From positions 1-64,000 of the forward strand of contig JAZKDE010000017.1 of NCBI GenBank assembly GCA_040387735.1: a stretch of 64,000 nt of DNA. Direction: 5' to 3'. Below the pieces are notes generated by a model that made no database searches, was not told where the DNA came from, and saw nothing but the letters and a program-made list of their open reading frames with translations. Position numbers and translations under genes: made by a program. The DNA comes from Arcicella sp040387735 (GTDB taxonomy: Bacteria > Bacteroidota > Bacteroidia > Cytophagales > Spirosomataceae). Each line of letters opens with the position of its first letter. The first letter of the stretch is position 1. Below are positions 25,303 to 34,347 of this stretch, piece by piece.

Positions 25303-26175
25303 TTATTTTTTTGCCCTAATCAGTGCCTTAGACAATCTAAGATCCCAGTATAAATATCCTTTTGATGGAGTAGTTGAATAGCCTAAACTCTCCAAAATAT
25401 CTTTAATTTCTTTCGGGTGACTTGGCTCGTGATAAGTACACACTGCGGCTATACAATTGTTACCTGATAAAAATTCTTCACCTCCTAAAAGTGCTTTTTT
25501 CTCATAGCCTTCAATATCCATTTTCACAAATACCTTTTCTCCTTTAATATCTTTTCCCAAGGTATCTAATGAAATTGTGCTATCAGAATCATGCTGGTCG
25601 ATATACTTAGAGATGATTTGTATTTTTGATCGATAAGGTTCAAATGTTTTCTTCAGAGCATCAATAAATTCTGCTTCACATTCTACCAAATAAGCACATT
25701 TTAAATTATCTATTTTTTCAAGGGTTAAAATGCCTTCTGCCGCACCAATATCAAACATAATTGAGCCGTCAAAATCAGACTCATCTAACGAATACCGATG
25801 AGCACTTTCAATATCTTGTTCTACTATTAAAGACTTATAAAGTCGCTTCACCGCACTATCTGTAAACGAAGCAGGGAAATATAATTTTTTATCATGATGT
25901 AATACATAAGGAAAATCATCTCGATATACCTCTACCGAATAATTATCATACTTCAATGAAAAATCTCCAGGACAAGACCTTAATCCATGTTTACCAATGA
26001 ATTTCAGAGTGCTAAATAATTCTGTATCAGAAAAAAAATTGAACCTATAAGCTAAAAAAGCTTTCGACAGAATATGGAAATTCCTCTTATAGTATAGTAT
26101 CTTTTTAAGAAATGAAGAATATAAAAAAAGCCTGAACTTTTCAGGCACTAAAGACCTATATGCACTTACTATCAT
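25303..26175 (-). CDS. FkbM family methyltransferase
   Basis: 290 residues. An N-terminal region of about 140 residues without clear motif precedes an SAM-binding fold: motif I MFDIGAAEG, then LVECEAEF and the FkbM signature VFVKMDIEGYEKKALLGGEEFL. FkbM enzymes O-methylate sugars and other natural products. Context in a polysaccharide operon suggests methylation of a glycan hydroxyl. The protein is cytoplasmic, and the substrate is unknown. Confidence 0.85.
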   Translation of the reverse strand: MIVSAYRSLVPEKFRLFLYSSFLKKILYYKRNFHILSKAFLAYRFNFFSDTELFSTLKFIGKHGLRSCPGDFSLKYDNYSVEVYRDDFPYVLHHDKKLYFPASFTDSAVKRLYKSLIVEQDIESAHRYSLDESDFDGSIMFDIGAAEGILTLEKIDNLKCAYLVECEAEFIDALKKTFEPYRSKIQIISKYIDQHDSDSTISLDTLGKDIKGEKVFVKMDIEGYEKKALLGGEEFLSGNNCIAAVCTYHEPSHPKEIKDILESLGYSTTPSKGYLYWDLRLSKALIRAKK

Positions 26176-26222
26176 AATGAAAACAGTAACAAATTAAGAT
26201 ATTTATTAAAGAGTAATGATGA

Positions 26223-27740
26223 TTATAAACCTATATTTTCTTTTATTTTCTTCCAATTTAGGGCATTTGTTAAAACCCCATTTTTACCAAATAATAACTC
26301 ATGAACATCATCACTCGGTTTGAAAATTCTGACTAATAATAAAAATAGACTAAAGATTATTGTCCCCTTTACTGCAATGTTTATTAGCGGTGCAAAAGTA
26401 AGATTTAAATTATTAATTAGAATTATTTCAATAGCAAATATAGCAATAATTATCAGCGTAGATTTGGAGAATGGGTTGAGGTTTAATTTGATTTTTAGAA
26501 TCAAAAATTTCAAAAGATTAAAAATAATAATAGACAAAAGAATTGATATTGATGTACCAATAATACCATACTTTTTTGTAAAATATAGGGTAAAAAATAA
26601 GTTACTAATAGCTGTAATAACCACAAAATAAAGATTGTAACTATAATATTTTGAATAGCTAACGGTTTGGGTGTTTAGGCTCGTAACCATATCAATTAGT
26701 TTTGCTATGCCAATAATAATAAATATGAAAAGTCCATCTCTAAATACTTGTGGTTTATTAGATATTAAAATTAGGTCAGGGAAAATAGCGTATAGCACAG
26801 TAAAAATGAATATACCTGACAAGAACAAAGAATTAGAGGCTTTTTTCAATAAGGTATCCAACTCTAAATGTTGGTCATTTTTCAGATATTGTGAAATAAG
26901 TGGACTCGAAATAGAAGCAATTCCTCCTAACGGAATTTCTATTAAACTCGCCATAAAATAAGGCAAAGAGTATTTACCAACATCTTCAAGACTTTTAATT
27001 CCAGAAATAGCAATAATGTCAATTTTTGTTGCCAAAATACTGGCAATACCCGTAAATCCAGAAACTACAGCATATTTCAAAACAGCATTGTTCTTAAAAT
27101 ATTGAATATCAATTAAACTTATTGTTTTAGGAAATCCTCCCAAACTCCATAAATACAACCCCAAGAGAATAAAAACTAAAAGGTAAAAAATTAAAAGTCC
27201 TAAAGGAATCTGGTCTTTTTCGATAATACCAAAATATGTTCCTAAAATCAATAAAGGAGTAAATATTTTGAGTCCAACATTACTCAGTAAATTAGGAATA
27301 ACAGCTCTTCGTAAATTATTGCTATGGTTATTTAATGTCCCAATAAACACCATAAGAATACTCATTAAGAGTATGTAAAAGGAGTAATCATTAAAAACAG
27401 ATGGATTTACCCCCAAAAGAGTAAGACTGCTTAAATTGGGTTTAATAACAATAAAATAAAGGATTAAAAAAACAACTGAGAATATAGCTGAGAGGAAAAA
27501 ACCAAGTAATAGGATAGTATTAGGGTCTTTTTTCTTTTGGTCATAAAAATTGATAACAACAGCATTTGCATTGAAACCAATAAAAGGCACTAAGAAAAGA
27601 CTAAAATTTCCAATAGCTTGGGATAGTCCGTAATTTTCAATACTTAATGGATAAATGTATAAGATACTCAAGGCTCCTATCATTGAGCCTATTACACTTA
27701 TAATAGTATATTTTATACTTTGCCTTTTTACGATGCCCAA
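26223..27740 (-). CDS. Wzx-like polysaccharide flippase (MOP superfamily)
   Basis: 505 residues with about 14 hydrophobic segments and few charges, very rich in Ile, Leu and Phe. It begins MGIVKRQSIKYTIISVIGSMIG, the usual polysaccharide-exporter opening. Members move lipid-linked repeat units across the inner membrane. The gene is AT-rich even for this window, as is common for flippases in glycan loci. No Wzy-type polymerase is recognisable nearby. Confidence 0.85.
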   Translation of the reverse strand: MGIVKRQSIKYTIISVIGSMIGALSILYIYPLSIENYGLSQAIGNFSLFLVPFIGFNANAVVINFYDQKKKDPNTILLLGFFLSAIFSVVFLILYFIVIKPNLSSLTLLGVNPSVFNDYSFYILLMSILMVFIGTLNNHSNNLRRAVIPNLLSNVGLKIFTPLLILGTYFGIIEKDQIPLGLLIFYLLVFILLGLYLWSLGGFPKTISLIDIQYFKNNAVLKYAVVSGFTGIASILATKIDIIAISGIKSLEDVGKYSLPYFMASLIEIPLGGIASISSPLISQYLKNDQHLELDTLLKKASNSLFLSGIFIFTVLYAIFPDLILISNKPQVFRDGLFIFIIIGIAKLIDMVTSLNTQTVSYSKYYSYNLYFVVITAISNLFFTLYFTKKYGIIGTSISILLSIIIFNLLKFLILKIKLNLNPFSKSTLIIIAIFAIEIILINNLNLTFAPLINIAVKGTIIFSLFLLLVRIFKPSDDVHELLFGKNGVLTNALNWKKIKENIGL

Positions 27741-27807
27741 TTACTGCAAAATTTATTTTCTGAAAACTAATTTTCAAAAATGACGGTTAAAATTCAATTC
27801 TAATTAC

Positions 27808-28929
27808 CTATATATTTTTATTGATTATATCTAATAATTCAAGCACTCTGTGACTCCATAAGTGTTGAGCCAAAACTCTTTTTTGACCGGCTTCTCCGAT
27901 TTTTCTGGCTTCATTTTCATTTTCTTGCAAATATCGCACCTTATCTACCAAATCTTTTTTATTTTTAAAAACAACAACTTCTTCATCTACTTTGAAGAAT
28001 TTTTCTAAACCAGGCTTATCATCCGTAATCAAGCAAGTTCCTAAACCTGTTGCCTCAAACAATCTCATATTACAAGCTTTATCTACCTCATCTCCATGAA
28101 AATTCAAGGTACTAATTGATTTTCCAATCACACGATACATATCTAAACCATAAACTGCTCCTTTATTTTGTCTTTGAAATTTATAAACATCAGGCAAAGT
28201 TGCTATTCGTTTATTCTGTAAAACTTCTCTCGCTATTGTTCTTGAAAACGGATTATTACCTATATCATAATTGCCAATATAAAGTGACAAGTCCAAGTTA
28301 GCTTTTCCTAATGCTTTCAAAAAGGCCTGTCTTTCTATATGAACGTAAGTAAAATTTCCGACAAAATTTAGTCTTTCTGTCTTTTCTAAGGAAACATAAT
28401 CCAACACTCGCCTATCAAAAGCAAAGTCTAAAACTTCACTTTTTGTACCAATCTTTTGAAATTTTTCTGCAATTGAATCAAGGCAGGTTAATACTAAATC
28501 GTATTTAGCGTTAAATTCAAGTAAAGGTTTTATAAAACCATCCCAAGCGATTAAATAAACCCTTCTTTTCAATAGTTTTTGTAATTGTTCGCAAGAAACC
28601 GAGTTAGTATTGACAAAAATAACATCAGGGTCATAAAATGCTATTTGGTGCTTTAGAATGTCTATTTCGCTAATTATATCATTATTTTGAGAAGACACAT
28701 ACGTTTTTGCCCATAAACTTTGCAGCTTTTTATGATTAAATACCACCTCATGAGCAACACATTTACCTGTTTGGTTTAACTCATATACAAAGGCATCGGC
28801 GGTAGCTATAAAGTTTTTAAAATAATTATCTAAGGCTACTTCGTAAGTAACATCCCCTAACAAATCAAACCCTAAATGCATATTATTTAATTGTTTGGCT
28901 GGCACAGAGGAAATTCTTAAAAGCTTCAT
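27808..28929 (-). CDS. Glycosyltransferase, CgeB-like
   Basis: 373 residues. The C-terminal half contains MRLFEATGLGTCLITDDKPGLEKFF followed by EEVVVFKNKKDLVDKVRYL, the donor-binding region of CgeB-like GT-B transferases (spore-maturation-like family). An N-terminal acceptor domain carries DVIFVNTNSVSCEQL. It probably adds one sugar of the surface glycan. It is the first gene of the minus-strand half of the cluster, and faces a plus-strand glycosyltransferase across a 267-bp spacer. Confidence 0.8.
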   Translation of the reverse strand: MKLLRISSVPAKQLNNMHLGFDLLGDVTYEVALDNYFKNFIATADAFVYELNQTGKCVAHEVVFNHKKLQSLWAKTYVSSQNNDIISEIDILKHQIAFYDPDVIFVNTNSVSCEQLQKLLKRRVYLIAWDGFIKPLLEFNAKYDLVLTCLDSIAEKFQKIGTKSEVLDFAFDRRVLDYVSLEKTERLNFVGNFTYVHIERQAFLKALGKANLDLSLYIGNYDIGNNPFSRTIAREVLQNKRIATLPDVYKFQRQNKGAVYGLDMYRVIGKSISTLNFHGDEVDKACNMRLFEATGLGTCLITDDKPGLEKFFKVDEEVVVFKNKKDLVDKVRYLQENENEARKIGEAGQKRVLAQHLWSHRVLELLDIINKNI

Positions 28930-29196
28930 TATGATTATAGTTTAAAAAATACTTACAGATAGTGGTATTCTCAGAATGTGTGAAATTTTAGTGAGTATTT
29001 TTTCCATTTTGGGAAAGAAAATCACAACACAAATATAATACAATTTACCATCAACACAGCCATAAAGTATATTGGGCGGTAATCTACAGTAATTCATCTA
29101 AGTTAATAGTTTCATCAATTTGTGGCATCTTCCTTACAAATCATAAAAGAACCAATTATCTTTGGCATATAGTATTATTTCACTAAAATTGGACCC

Positions 29197-30471
29197 TTGA
29201 AAATTCTCCTACTAAATACCGATGATTTTACGGGCGGTGCAGCCATTGCTTGCCGTCGTTTGCTCAAAGCCTTGCGTACAACTACTGATGTGGATGCACA
29301 AATGTTAGTACAAGAAAGTAAATCTGGTCAGGAGGGTGTCATTCAGTTAAACAATTCATGGTTTTCCAAGAAAAAAGCTTTTTTGCGATTCGTTGCAGAA
29401 AGGCTTTATTTTTTCTTTTTTGAGAAATCAAAGGAAGTACGTTTTCTCTTCAATCCTGCTAAATTTGGCATGGATATTACTGATAATCAGATTATTAAAA
29501 ATTCAGACATTATTCATTTACATTGGATAAACTTTGGTTTCCTCTCAATTGATTCACTCCAAAAACTCTTCAAAACACAAAAGCCAATTGTCTGGACTTT
29601 ACACGATATGTGGGCATTTACGGGTGGTTGTCATCATTCGGGAACGTGTGAAAATTATCAAAAAACTTGCGGAAATTGTGATAAATTCCTAAAAAATCCT
29701 GCCAAAAATGACCTTTCAAATCAAATTTGGCAAGCAAAATCAAACGCTTTTGAAGGGGCAAATCTCACCGTTATTACGTGTAGTCAGTGGCTTGGAAATC
29801 GGGCAAAACAAAGTTCATTATTCAAAAATGTTCGGGTAGAATCCATTCCAAATCCCATTGACGTCGATGTTTTTTATCCCATCAATAAAGCAAAGGCTCG
29901 TCAGAAATTTGGACTGTCGGAAGACAAAAAATATATTCTTTTTGCCGCCATGCGAGTAGATGCAGTGGGCAAAGGGTTTGCGTATTTTGCAGAAGCACTT
30001 TCGATGTTAGATGCTCGTTTATCGAATCCCGAAGACTCGACACCGAACATCGAAATTATCGTTTTTGGACAAGCGGAAGCTTCTGATTTTGAATCACTGC
30101 CATTTAAAGTTAATATCCTCGGACGACTTTCTGATTTATCAACAATCGCTCATGCTTATTCGGCAGCATCGGTTTTTGTGATTCCATCTTTGGAAGAAAA
30201 TTTACCCAATACCATCATGGAATCTATGGCTTGTGGAACGCCTGCGGTGGGTTTTGATGTGGGTGGAATTCCAGAAATGATTGAGCATAAAAACAACGGT
30301 TATTTAGCCCAATATAAATCAGCCGAAGACCTTGCCAAAGGAATCCATTGGACTTTATTTGAATCTGATTATCAATTACTTGCCCATAATTCACGACAAA
30401 AAGTTTTGGATAATTATTCCGAAAAAGTGGTCGCTGAAAAGTATAAGAGAGTTTATGAGTCTATGAGTTAA
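29197..30471 (+). CDS. Family 4 glycosyltransferase (GT-B), TTG start
   Basis: 424 residues. The frame begins with TTG (KILLLNTDDFTGGAAIACRR follows), and a stop lies 27 bp upstream in frame with no ATG between, so the TTG is the likely start. The N-terminal acceptor domain includes WTLHDMWAFTGGCHHSG. The donor site is in the C-terminal half (FVIPSLEENLPNTIMESMACG with the E-x7-E motif and GTPAVGFDVGGIPE). A cysteine-rich loop (CHHSGTCENYQKTCGNC) is typical of WcaC-like enzymes of this type. It extends surface polysaccharide together with the GT2 gene that follows. Confidence 0.88.
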   Translation: MKILLLNTDDFTGGAAIACRRLLKALRTTTDVDAQMLVQESKSGQEGVIQLNNSWFSKKKAFLRFVAERLYFFFFEKSKEVRFLFNPAKFGMDITDNQIIKNSDIIHLHWINFGFLSIDSLQKLFKTQKPIVWTLHDMWAFTGGCHHSGTCENYQKTCGNCDKFLKNPAKNDLSNQIWQAKSNAFEGANLTVITCSQWLGNRAKQSSLFKNVRVESIPNPIDVDVFYPINKAKARQKFGLSEDKKYILFAAMRVDAVGKGFAYFAEALSMLDARLSNPEDSTPNIEIIVFGQAEASDFESLPFKVNILGRLSDLSTIAHAYSAASVFVIPSLEENLPNTIMESMACGTPAVGFDVGGIPEMIEHKNNGYLAQYKSAEDLAKGIHWTLFESDYQLLAHNSRQKVLDNYSEKVVAEKYKRVYESMS

Positions 30472-30524
30472 GAGTGAGTTTTTTCCTCCCTTACTCATAA
30501 ACTTTTAACTCAGAAACTCTTAAC
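30451..30524. repeat. Inverted repeats at the 3' end of the GT4 gene
   Basis: GTTTATGAGT (30451-30460) pairs with ACTCATAAAC (30493-30502), and GTTAAGAGT (30467-30475) with ACTCTTAAC (30516-30524). The first arm lies in the coding region and the second spans the stop codon (30469-30471), so the palindrome includes the gene end. Confidence 0.65.
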
Positions 30525-30538
30525 CCAATAGTCATTCC

Positions 30539-31294
30539 ATGCAACTTTCAATCATCACCATAACCTACAACGCTGAACAATTTTTAGAGCGTACTATTCA
30601 AAGTGTTTTGGTACAAACTGACCAAGACTTTGAATATATCATCATTGACGGAAAATCAAAAGATGGGACTTTGAGCATTGCCGAAAAATACAAAAGCAGA
30701 GTAAACCAACTCATTTCTGAACCCGACAAAGGGCTTTATGATGCGATGAATAAAGGGCTAAAAACCGCTACGGGAGATTTCGTTTGGTTTATGAATGCGG
30801 GCGATGAAATTAATGATAATCAAGCAGTTGAAAAGATTTGCAAAGCTATTTCTGATAAAACCGACGTACTTTACGGTGATACTTGTTTTGTAGATAACAA
30901 CGGAAATATTCAAGGATTACGTTCAGAGATAACACCGCATCGTTTGCCCAAAAATCTAAAATGGCAAGACATGAAATTAGGAATGTTGGTTTGCCATCAA
31001 GCCTTTATTGCCCGAAAATCAATTGCTCCACTTTACATGGAAAATAATTTGAGTGCCGATGTTGATTGGGAAATTGAATGCTTAAAACATGCAAAAAAGA
31101 TTCAATATTTAGATTTTGTGGTAGCAAAATATTTAACGGGAGGCGTTTCAAATCAACAATTAAAACGCTCTTTATTAGACCGTTACGAAGTATTAAGAAA
31201 GCATTTTGGGTTGACGGGAGCAATAACGGCTCACTTACAGATTTTATTCAGAGGTGTTAGTTTGATTGTTAAAAAGAGAGGGAAATATTGGTAG
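30539..31294 (+). CDS. Family 2 glycosyltransferase
   Basis: 251 residues, GT-A fold. SIITITYNAEQFLERTIQSV at the N-terminus, IIIDGKSKDGT, GLYDAMNKGLKTATGDFVWF and the acidic pair in FMNAGDE are the family landmarks. The C-terminal basic helix (IVKKRGKYW) may touch the membrane. It transfers a sugar from a nucleotide donor in polysaccharide synthesis. It is co-oriented with and 67 bp downstream of the GT4 gene, with a palindrome between. Confidence 0.88.
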   Translation: MQLSIITITYNAEQFLERTIQSVLVQTDQDFEYIIIDGKSKDGTLSIAEKYKSRVNQLISEPDKGLYDAMNKGLKTATGDFVWFMNAGDEINDNQAVEKICKAISDKTDVLYGDTCFVDNNGNIQGLRSEITPHRLPKNLKWQDMKLGMLVCHQAFIARKSIAPLYMENNLSADVDWEIECLKHAKKIQYLDFVVAKYLTGGVSNQQLKRSLLDRYEVLRKHFGLTGAITAHLQILFRGVSLIVKKRGKYW

Positions 31295-31309
31295 AAATGT
31301 AGAGAAAAG

Positions 31310-31442
31310 GCAATGCCTTGTCTTGCGGTGTAACAGATAAAATATCAAAATTAAAAAAAAAGAAAAAGCAATGTCTTGTCTTGCGGTGTAACAGATAAAA
31401 TATCAAAATTAAAAAAAAAGAGACAAGGCAATGCCTTGTCTC
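31310..31442. repeat. Tandem repeat of about 58-60 bp ending in a perfect palindrome
   Basis: Two nearly identical units start at 31310 and 31368 (GCAATGYCTTGTCTTGCGG, then an A-rich tail). A third partial unit starts at 31428 and changes to end in a 23-nt perfect palindrome (31420-31442, arms GAGACAAGGCA and TGCCTTGTCTC). The palindrome can end transcription from both sides between the converging GT2 and isomerase genes. Confidence 0.85.
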
Positions 31443-31463
31443 TACAATTACACATTTCAGATT

Positions 31464-32516
31464 TTACAGCCCTAAAATTCGCTTATTCAATTCAATATCA
31501 GCACCACCACCCGCAAAATCATCAAATACTTTTGAAGTCGCTTGGATGATGTGAGATGCAATAAATGGTGCTCCTTCTTCAGCTCCTTGAACAGGGTCTT
31601 TGATAGCACATTCCCATTCCATAACCGCCCAACCGTCGAAACCGTATTGCGTTAATTTTGAGAAAATCGAAGCAAAATCTACTTGACCATCACCCAAAGA
31701 ACGGAAACGTCCCGCACGATTTACCCACGATTGATAACCTCCATAAACACCTTGTTTTCCTGTTGGATTAAACTCCGCATCTTTTACGTGGAAGGCTCTA
31801 ATTCTTTCGTGATAAAAATCTATATATTGCAGGTAATCAAGACATTGCAATACAAAGTGTGATGGGTCGTACAATAAACAAGCACGTGAGTGGTTGTTTA
31901 CTTTTTCCAAAAACATTTCATACGTTTCGCCATCGTGCAAATCTTCTCCTGGGTGGATTTCGTAGCAAACATCTACGCCACATTCATCAAAATGGTTCAA
32001 AATTGGCAACCAACGATTCGCTAATTCTGTGAATCCCATATCCACCAAACCTTGTGGTCTTTGAGGCCAAGGGTACATCGTATGCCAAAGCAAAGAACCC
32101 GAAAATGTTGCATGCGATTTCAAGCCCAAGTTTTGCGAAGCCTGTGCCGCCCATTTCAATTGTTGAATCGCCCATTCGGTACGAGCTTTCGGATTTCCTT
32201 TTACTGAATCTGGTGCAAAACCGTCAAAACCAGCATCATAAGCAGGATTTACAGCTACTAATTGTCCTTGTAAGTGCGTTGATAATTCCGTGATTTGCAA
32301 ACCTTTATCGGCTAATTTACCAGTGAGTTCATCACAGTAAGTTTTGGAAGTAGCCGCTTTTTCAAGGTCAATGGCACGTGGGTCCCAAGTTGGGATTTGA
32401 ATACCCTTGTAACCTAAACCCGAAACCCAATCCGTAATGGAATCTAAGGTATTAAAAGGTGCTTTGTCATCTAAAAATTGGGCTAAAAATATAGCAGGCC
32501 CTTTGATTGTTTTCAT
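31464..32516 (-). CDS. Sugar phosphate isomerase/epimerase (AP-endonuclease-2 TIM barrel)
   Basis: 350 residues starting MKTIKGPAIFLAQFLDD. An in-frame TTG 6 bp upstream is less likely. The TIM-barrel metal ligands are visible in VCYEIHPGEDLH, LLYDPSHFVLQ, IRAFHVKDAEF and WAVMEWECA. Such proteins isomerise or epimerise sugars and are commonly paired with Gfo/Idh/MocA dehydrogenases, as here with the gene at 33073. The inferred role is cytoplasmic catabolism of an unusual sugar or cyclitol. The pair is separated by an unrelated small gene. Confidence 0.88.
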   Translation of the reverse strand: MKTIKGPAIFLAQFLDDKAPFNTLDSITDWVSGLGYKGIQIPTWDPRAIDLEKAATSKTYCDELTGKLADKGLQITELSTHLQGQLVAVNPAYDAGFDGFAPDSVKGNPKARTEWAIQQLKWAAQASQNLGLKSHATFSGSLLWHTMYPWPQRPQGLVDMGFTELANRWLPILNHFDECGVDVCYEIHPGEDLHDGETYEMFLEKVNNHSRACLLYDPSHFVLQCLDYLQYIDFYHERIRAFHVKDAEFNPTGKQGVYGGYQSWVNRAGRFRSLGDGQVDFASIFSKLTQYGFDGWAVMEWECAIKDPVQGAEEGAPFIASHIIQATSKVFDDFAGGGADIELNKRILGL

Positions 32517-32520
32517 AATC

Positions 32521-32536
32521 AATTGTGAATTAGTGA
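32521..32536. repeat. Left arm of a 16-bp inverted repeat flanking the IVP gene
   Basis: AATTGTGAATTAGTGA at 32521-32536 is the exact inverse of 33052-33067. The two enclose only the four-helix-bundle gene and its short flanks. Low-complexity words of this type occur elsewhere in the window. Confidence 0.7.
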
Positions 32537-32571
32537 ATTAGTGATTTGTGAATATTGCTATCACAAACCCC

Positions 32572-32985
32572 CTAATCAGGTAAATTATTTTTACGTTGAA
32601 GTGTATCTCCAACAGTTTTTCTTGATTTTGAGAGAATTTTTAATATTTCGCTACCTTCATCAATTAAATTTTTCAATTTGGATTCTTGATAAAAATTTGC
32701 ATCAATTGAGTATTCTAACCAGAATAGACTCTCATCTAATTCTTCAATGACAATACTTAATTTCGCAAAGAACTCTTTACTACTTCTTGACCTTCTGGCA
32801 GCACGATAATTTGCCACAGAAGATGCAGAGGAACGAACGAGTTGTCCTGCAATATTTTTAGCAGAGAGACTTTTCTGAAATAAATTATCACAAACAGGAA
32901 TGCACCTTAAACCAAAGGATTTTATTCTTTGAAACAACATTTCAGCAAATTCCTCTTGAGATTTTTGGGGAGTAGAATTATCCAT
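32572..32985 (-). CDS. Four-helix-bundle protein of the 23S rRNA intervening-sequence (IVP/S23) family
   Basis: 137 residues, nearly all helical, with the family core GLRCIPVCDNLFQKSLSAKNIAGQLVRSSASSVANYRAARR and EFFAKLSIVIEELDESLFWLEY. Related proteins are encoded in intervening sequences of 23S rRNA in some bacteria, and Avd of diversity-generating retroelements has the same fold. Free-standing copies are common in Bacteroidota and have no proven role. No reverse transcriptase or rRNA is nearby. It separates two sugar-metabolism genes and is enclosed by a 16-bp inverted repeat, suggesting it arrived as a unit. Confidence 0.85.
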   Translation of the reverse strand: MDNSTPQKSQEEFAEMLFQRIKSFGLRCIPVCDNLFQKSLSAKNIAGQLVRSSASSVANYRAARRSRSSKEFFAKLSIVIEELDESLFWLEYSIDANFYQESKLKNLIDEGSEILKILSKSRKTVGDTLQRKNNLPD

Positions 32986-33051
32986 TTTAATAATCTGTAG
33001 ATAAACAGTGAGTTGTGACTTCGGTACGCATTGCTACTCACAATTCACAAC

Positions 33052-33067
33052 TCACTAATTCACAATT
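33052..33067. repeat. Right arm of the inverted repeat flanking the IVP gene
   Basis: TCACTAATTCACAATT at 33052-33067 is the exact inverse complement of 32521-32536. It lies 6 bp past the stop codon of the Gfo/Idh gene on the minus strand. Confidence 0.7.
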
Positions 33068-33072
33068 AACTC

Positions 33073-34218
33073 CTAAACCTTCACCCAGCCTTGGCTTCTG
33101 TGCGAGTCTAAAATCCTTACACAGATTAATAGTTCACGATAACCATCCGCAAATGTTGGGAATGGAGCGTTTTCTGGCATTTTTCCTGTGGCTACGGCTG
33201 CATAAACTTCTTTGAAAAGTTGTTTTGAAGTATCAGGAAAACCTTCATTGTGTCCACCAGGGAAAGTCATCAAAGCACTTGCCTCTGCGTATGCCAACGA
33301 TGGGTCACGCATTAATGATTGATTATAACTATCACGATTACCAATCCAAAGTTCGTTTGGTGCTTCTGAGTTGAAAGCAAACGTTTTGTTTGAACCCGAA
33401 ATCTCTAATTTTAACTGATTTTTACGTCCTGCCGAAACTTGTGAAACGGTTACTAAACCTTTATTTCCATTATCAAAACGCAATAAAACGTTAGCGGTAT
33501 CTTCCGTATTGATAGGCACATCGGCATAATCTTCTGGTTGTAACATTTTTCCAGAATACGTTTCAACTGGCTTCAAAGGCTTTTTACGAGTCTTGTGAAT
33601 CGTATTAAAATCAGCCATTACTTCTACCGTTTTCAAACCTGTGATGTATTCGATTACGTCCATTAAGTGCGAGCCAATATCCGCAATAGCACGAGAATCA
33701 CCCGATTTGTCTGGTTCTAAACGCCAGTTATAATCAGTATTGTAAAACAACCAATCTTGTAAATAAGACCCGATGATTGAATAAACATCACCTAAATCGC
33801 CTTTTTCACGCATGGTTTTCATCTGACGAACCAATGGGTAATATCTCAAGTTGAAGTGAACAGCATTTACTAAACCTGTTTCTTTAGCAAGAGCCACTAA
33901 TTCCTCGGCTTCGTGCAAATCTTTCGCCAAAGGTTTTTCACAAACAACGTGTTTCCCAGCTAATAAAGCCGCTTTTGATTGTGAATAATGCAAGAAATTA
34001 GGCGTACAAATATGCACACACTGAATGTCTTCCATTGCTAATAATTGGTCAAACGTACACGGACGTTCGATACCCAATTGAGCCGCTTTGGCAGTTGCTA
34101 ATTCAATATTTACTTCACAAAGAGCCGTAACTTCAATATTTGGAAGACGACGAAGAGCTTCAATATGAGCTGGTCCGATAAATCCTGTGCCTACGACACC
34201 TACTTTAATTTTTGACAT
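33073..34218 (-). CDS. Gfo/Idh/MocA family oxidoreductase
   Basis: 381 residues. Rossmann start KVGVVGTGFIGPAHIEALRR, catalytic lysine motif VVCEKPLAKDLHEAE (Lys about residue 95), and HFNLRYYPLVRQMK and RAIADIGSHLMDVIEYITG in the substrate domain. Related to the gene at 1890 but from another subgroup. With the isomerase at 31464 it probably forms an oxidation/isomerisation route for a sugar or inositol-like compound. It is likely the first gene of a small operon. Confidence 0.88.
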   Translation of the reverse strand: MSKIKVGVVGTGFIGPAHIEALRRLPNIEVTALCEVNIELATAKAAQLGIERPCTFDQLLAMEDIQCVHICTPNFLHYSQSKAALLAGKHVVCEKPLAKDLHEAEELVALAKETGLVNAVHFNLRYYPLVRQMKTMREKGDLGDVYSIIGSYLQDWLFYNTDYNWRLEPDKSGDSRAIADIGSHLMDVIEYITGLKTVEVMADFNTIHKTRKKPLKPVETYSGKMLQPEDYADVPINTEDTANVLLRFDNGNKGLVTVSQVSAGRKNQLKLEISGSNKTFAFNSEAPNELWIGNRDSYNQSLMRDPSLAYAEASALMTFPGGHNEGFPDTSKQLFKEVYAAVATGKMPENAPFPTFADGYRELLICVRILDSHRSQGWVKV

Positions 34219-34347
34219 TTTTTGGTTGAATTTATTTTGGGGGTAAGATTGTTTAATTTCTGTTTAACTTAATCCTTTTTTATTGGGTTTTCCTCAATTA
34301 TTTGATAACAAAAATACAATTTAAAATTCTTTAAGAACAATTCCTTT

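Noticed and set aside
25303..26175. Methyltransferase as part of a restriction or defence system
   Set aside because: The FkbM signature and the polysaccharide operon context indicate sugar or lipid O-methylation; no nuclease is nearby.
31310..31442. CRISPR-like spacing of repeated units
   Set aside because: The units are contiguous tandem copies with no unique spacers, and no cas genes are near.
32572..32985. Diversity-generating retroelement accessory protein (Avd)
   Set aside because: Same fold family, but no reverse transcriptase, template repeat or variable repeat is present nearby.
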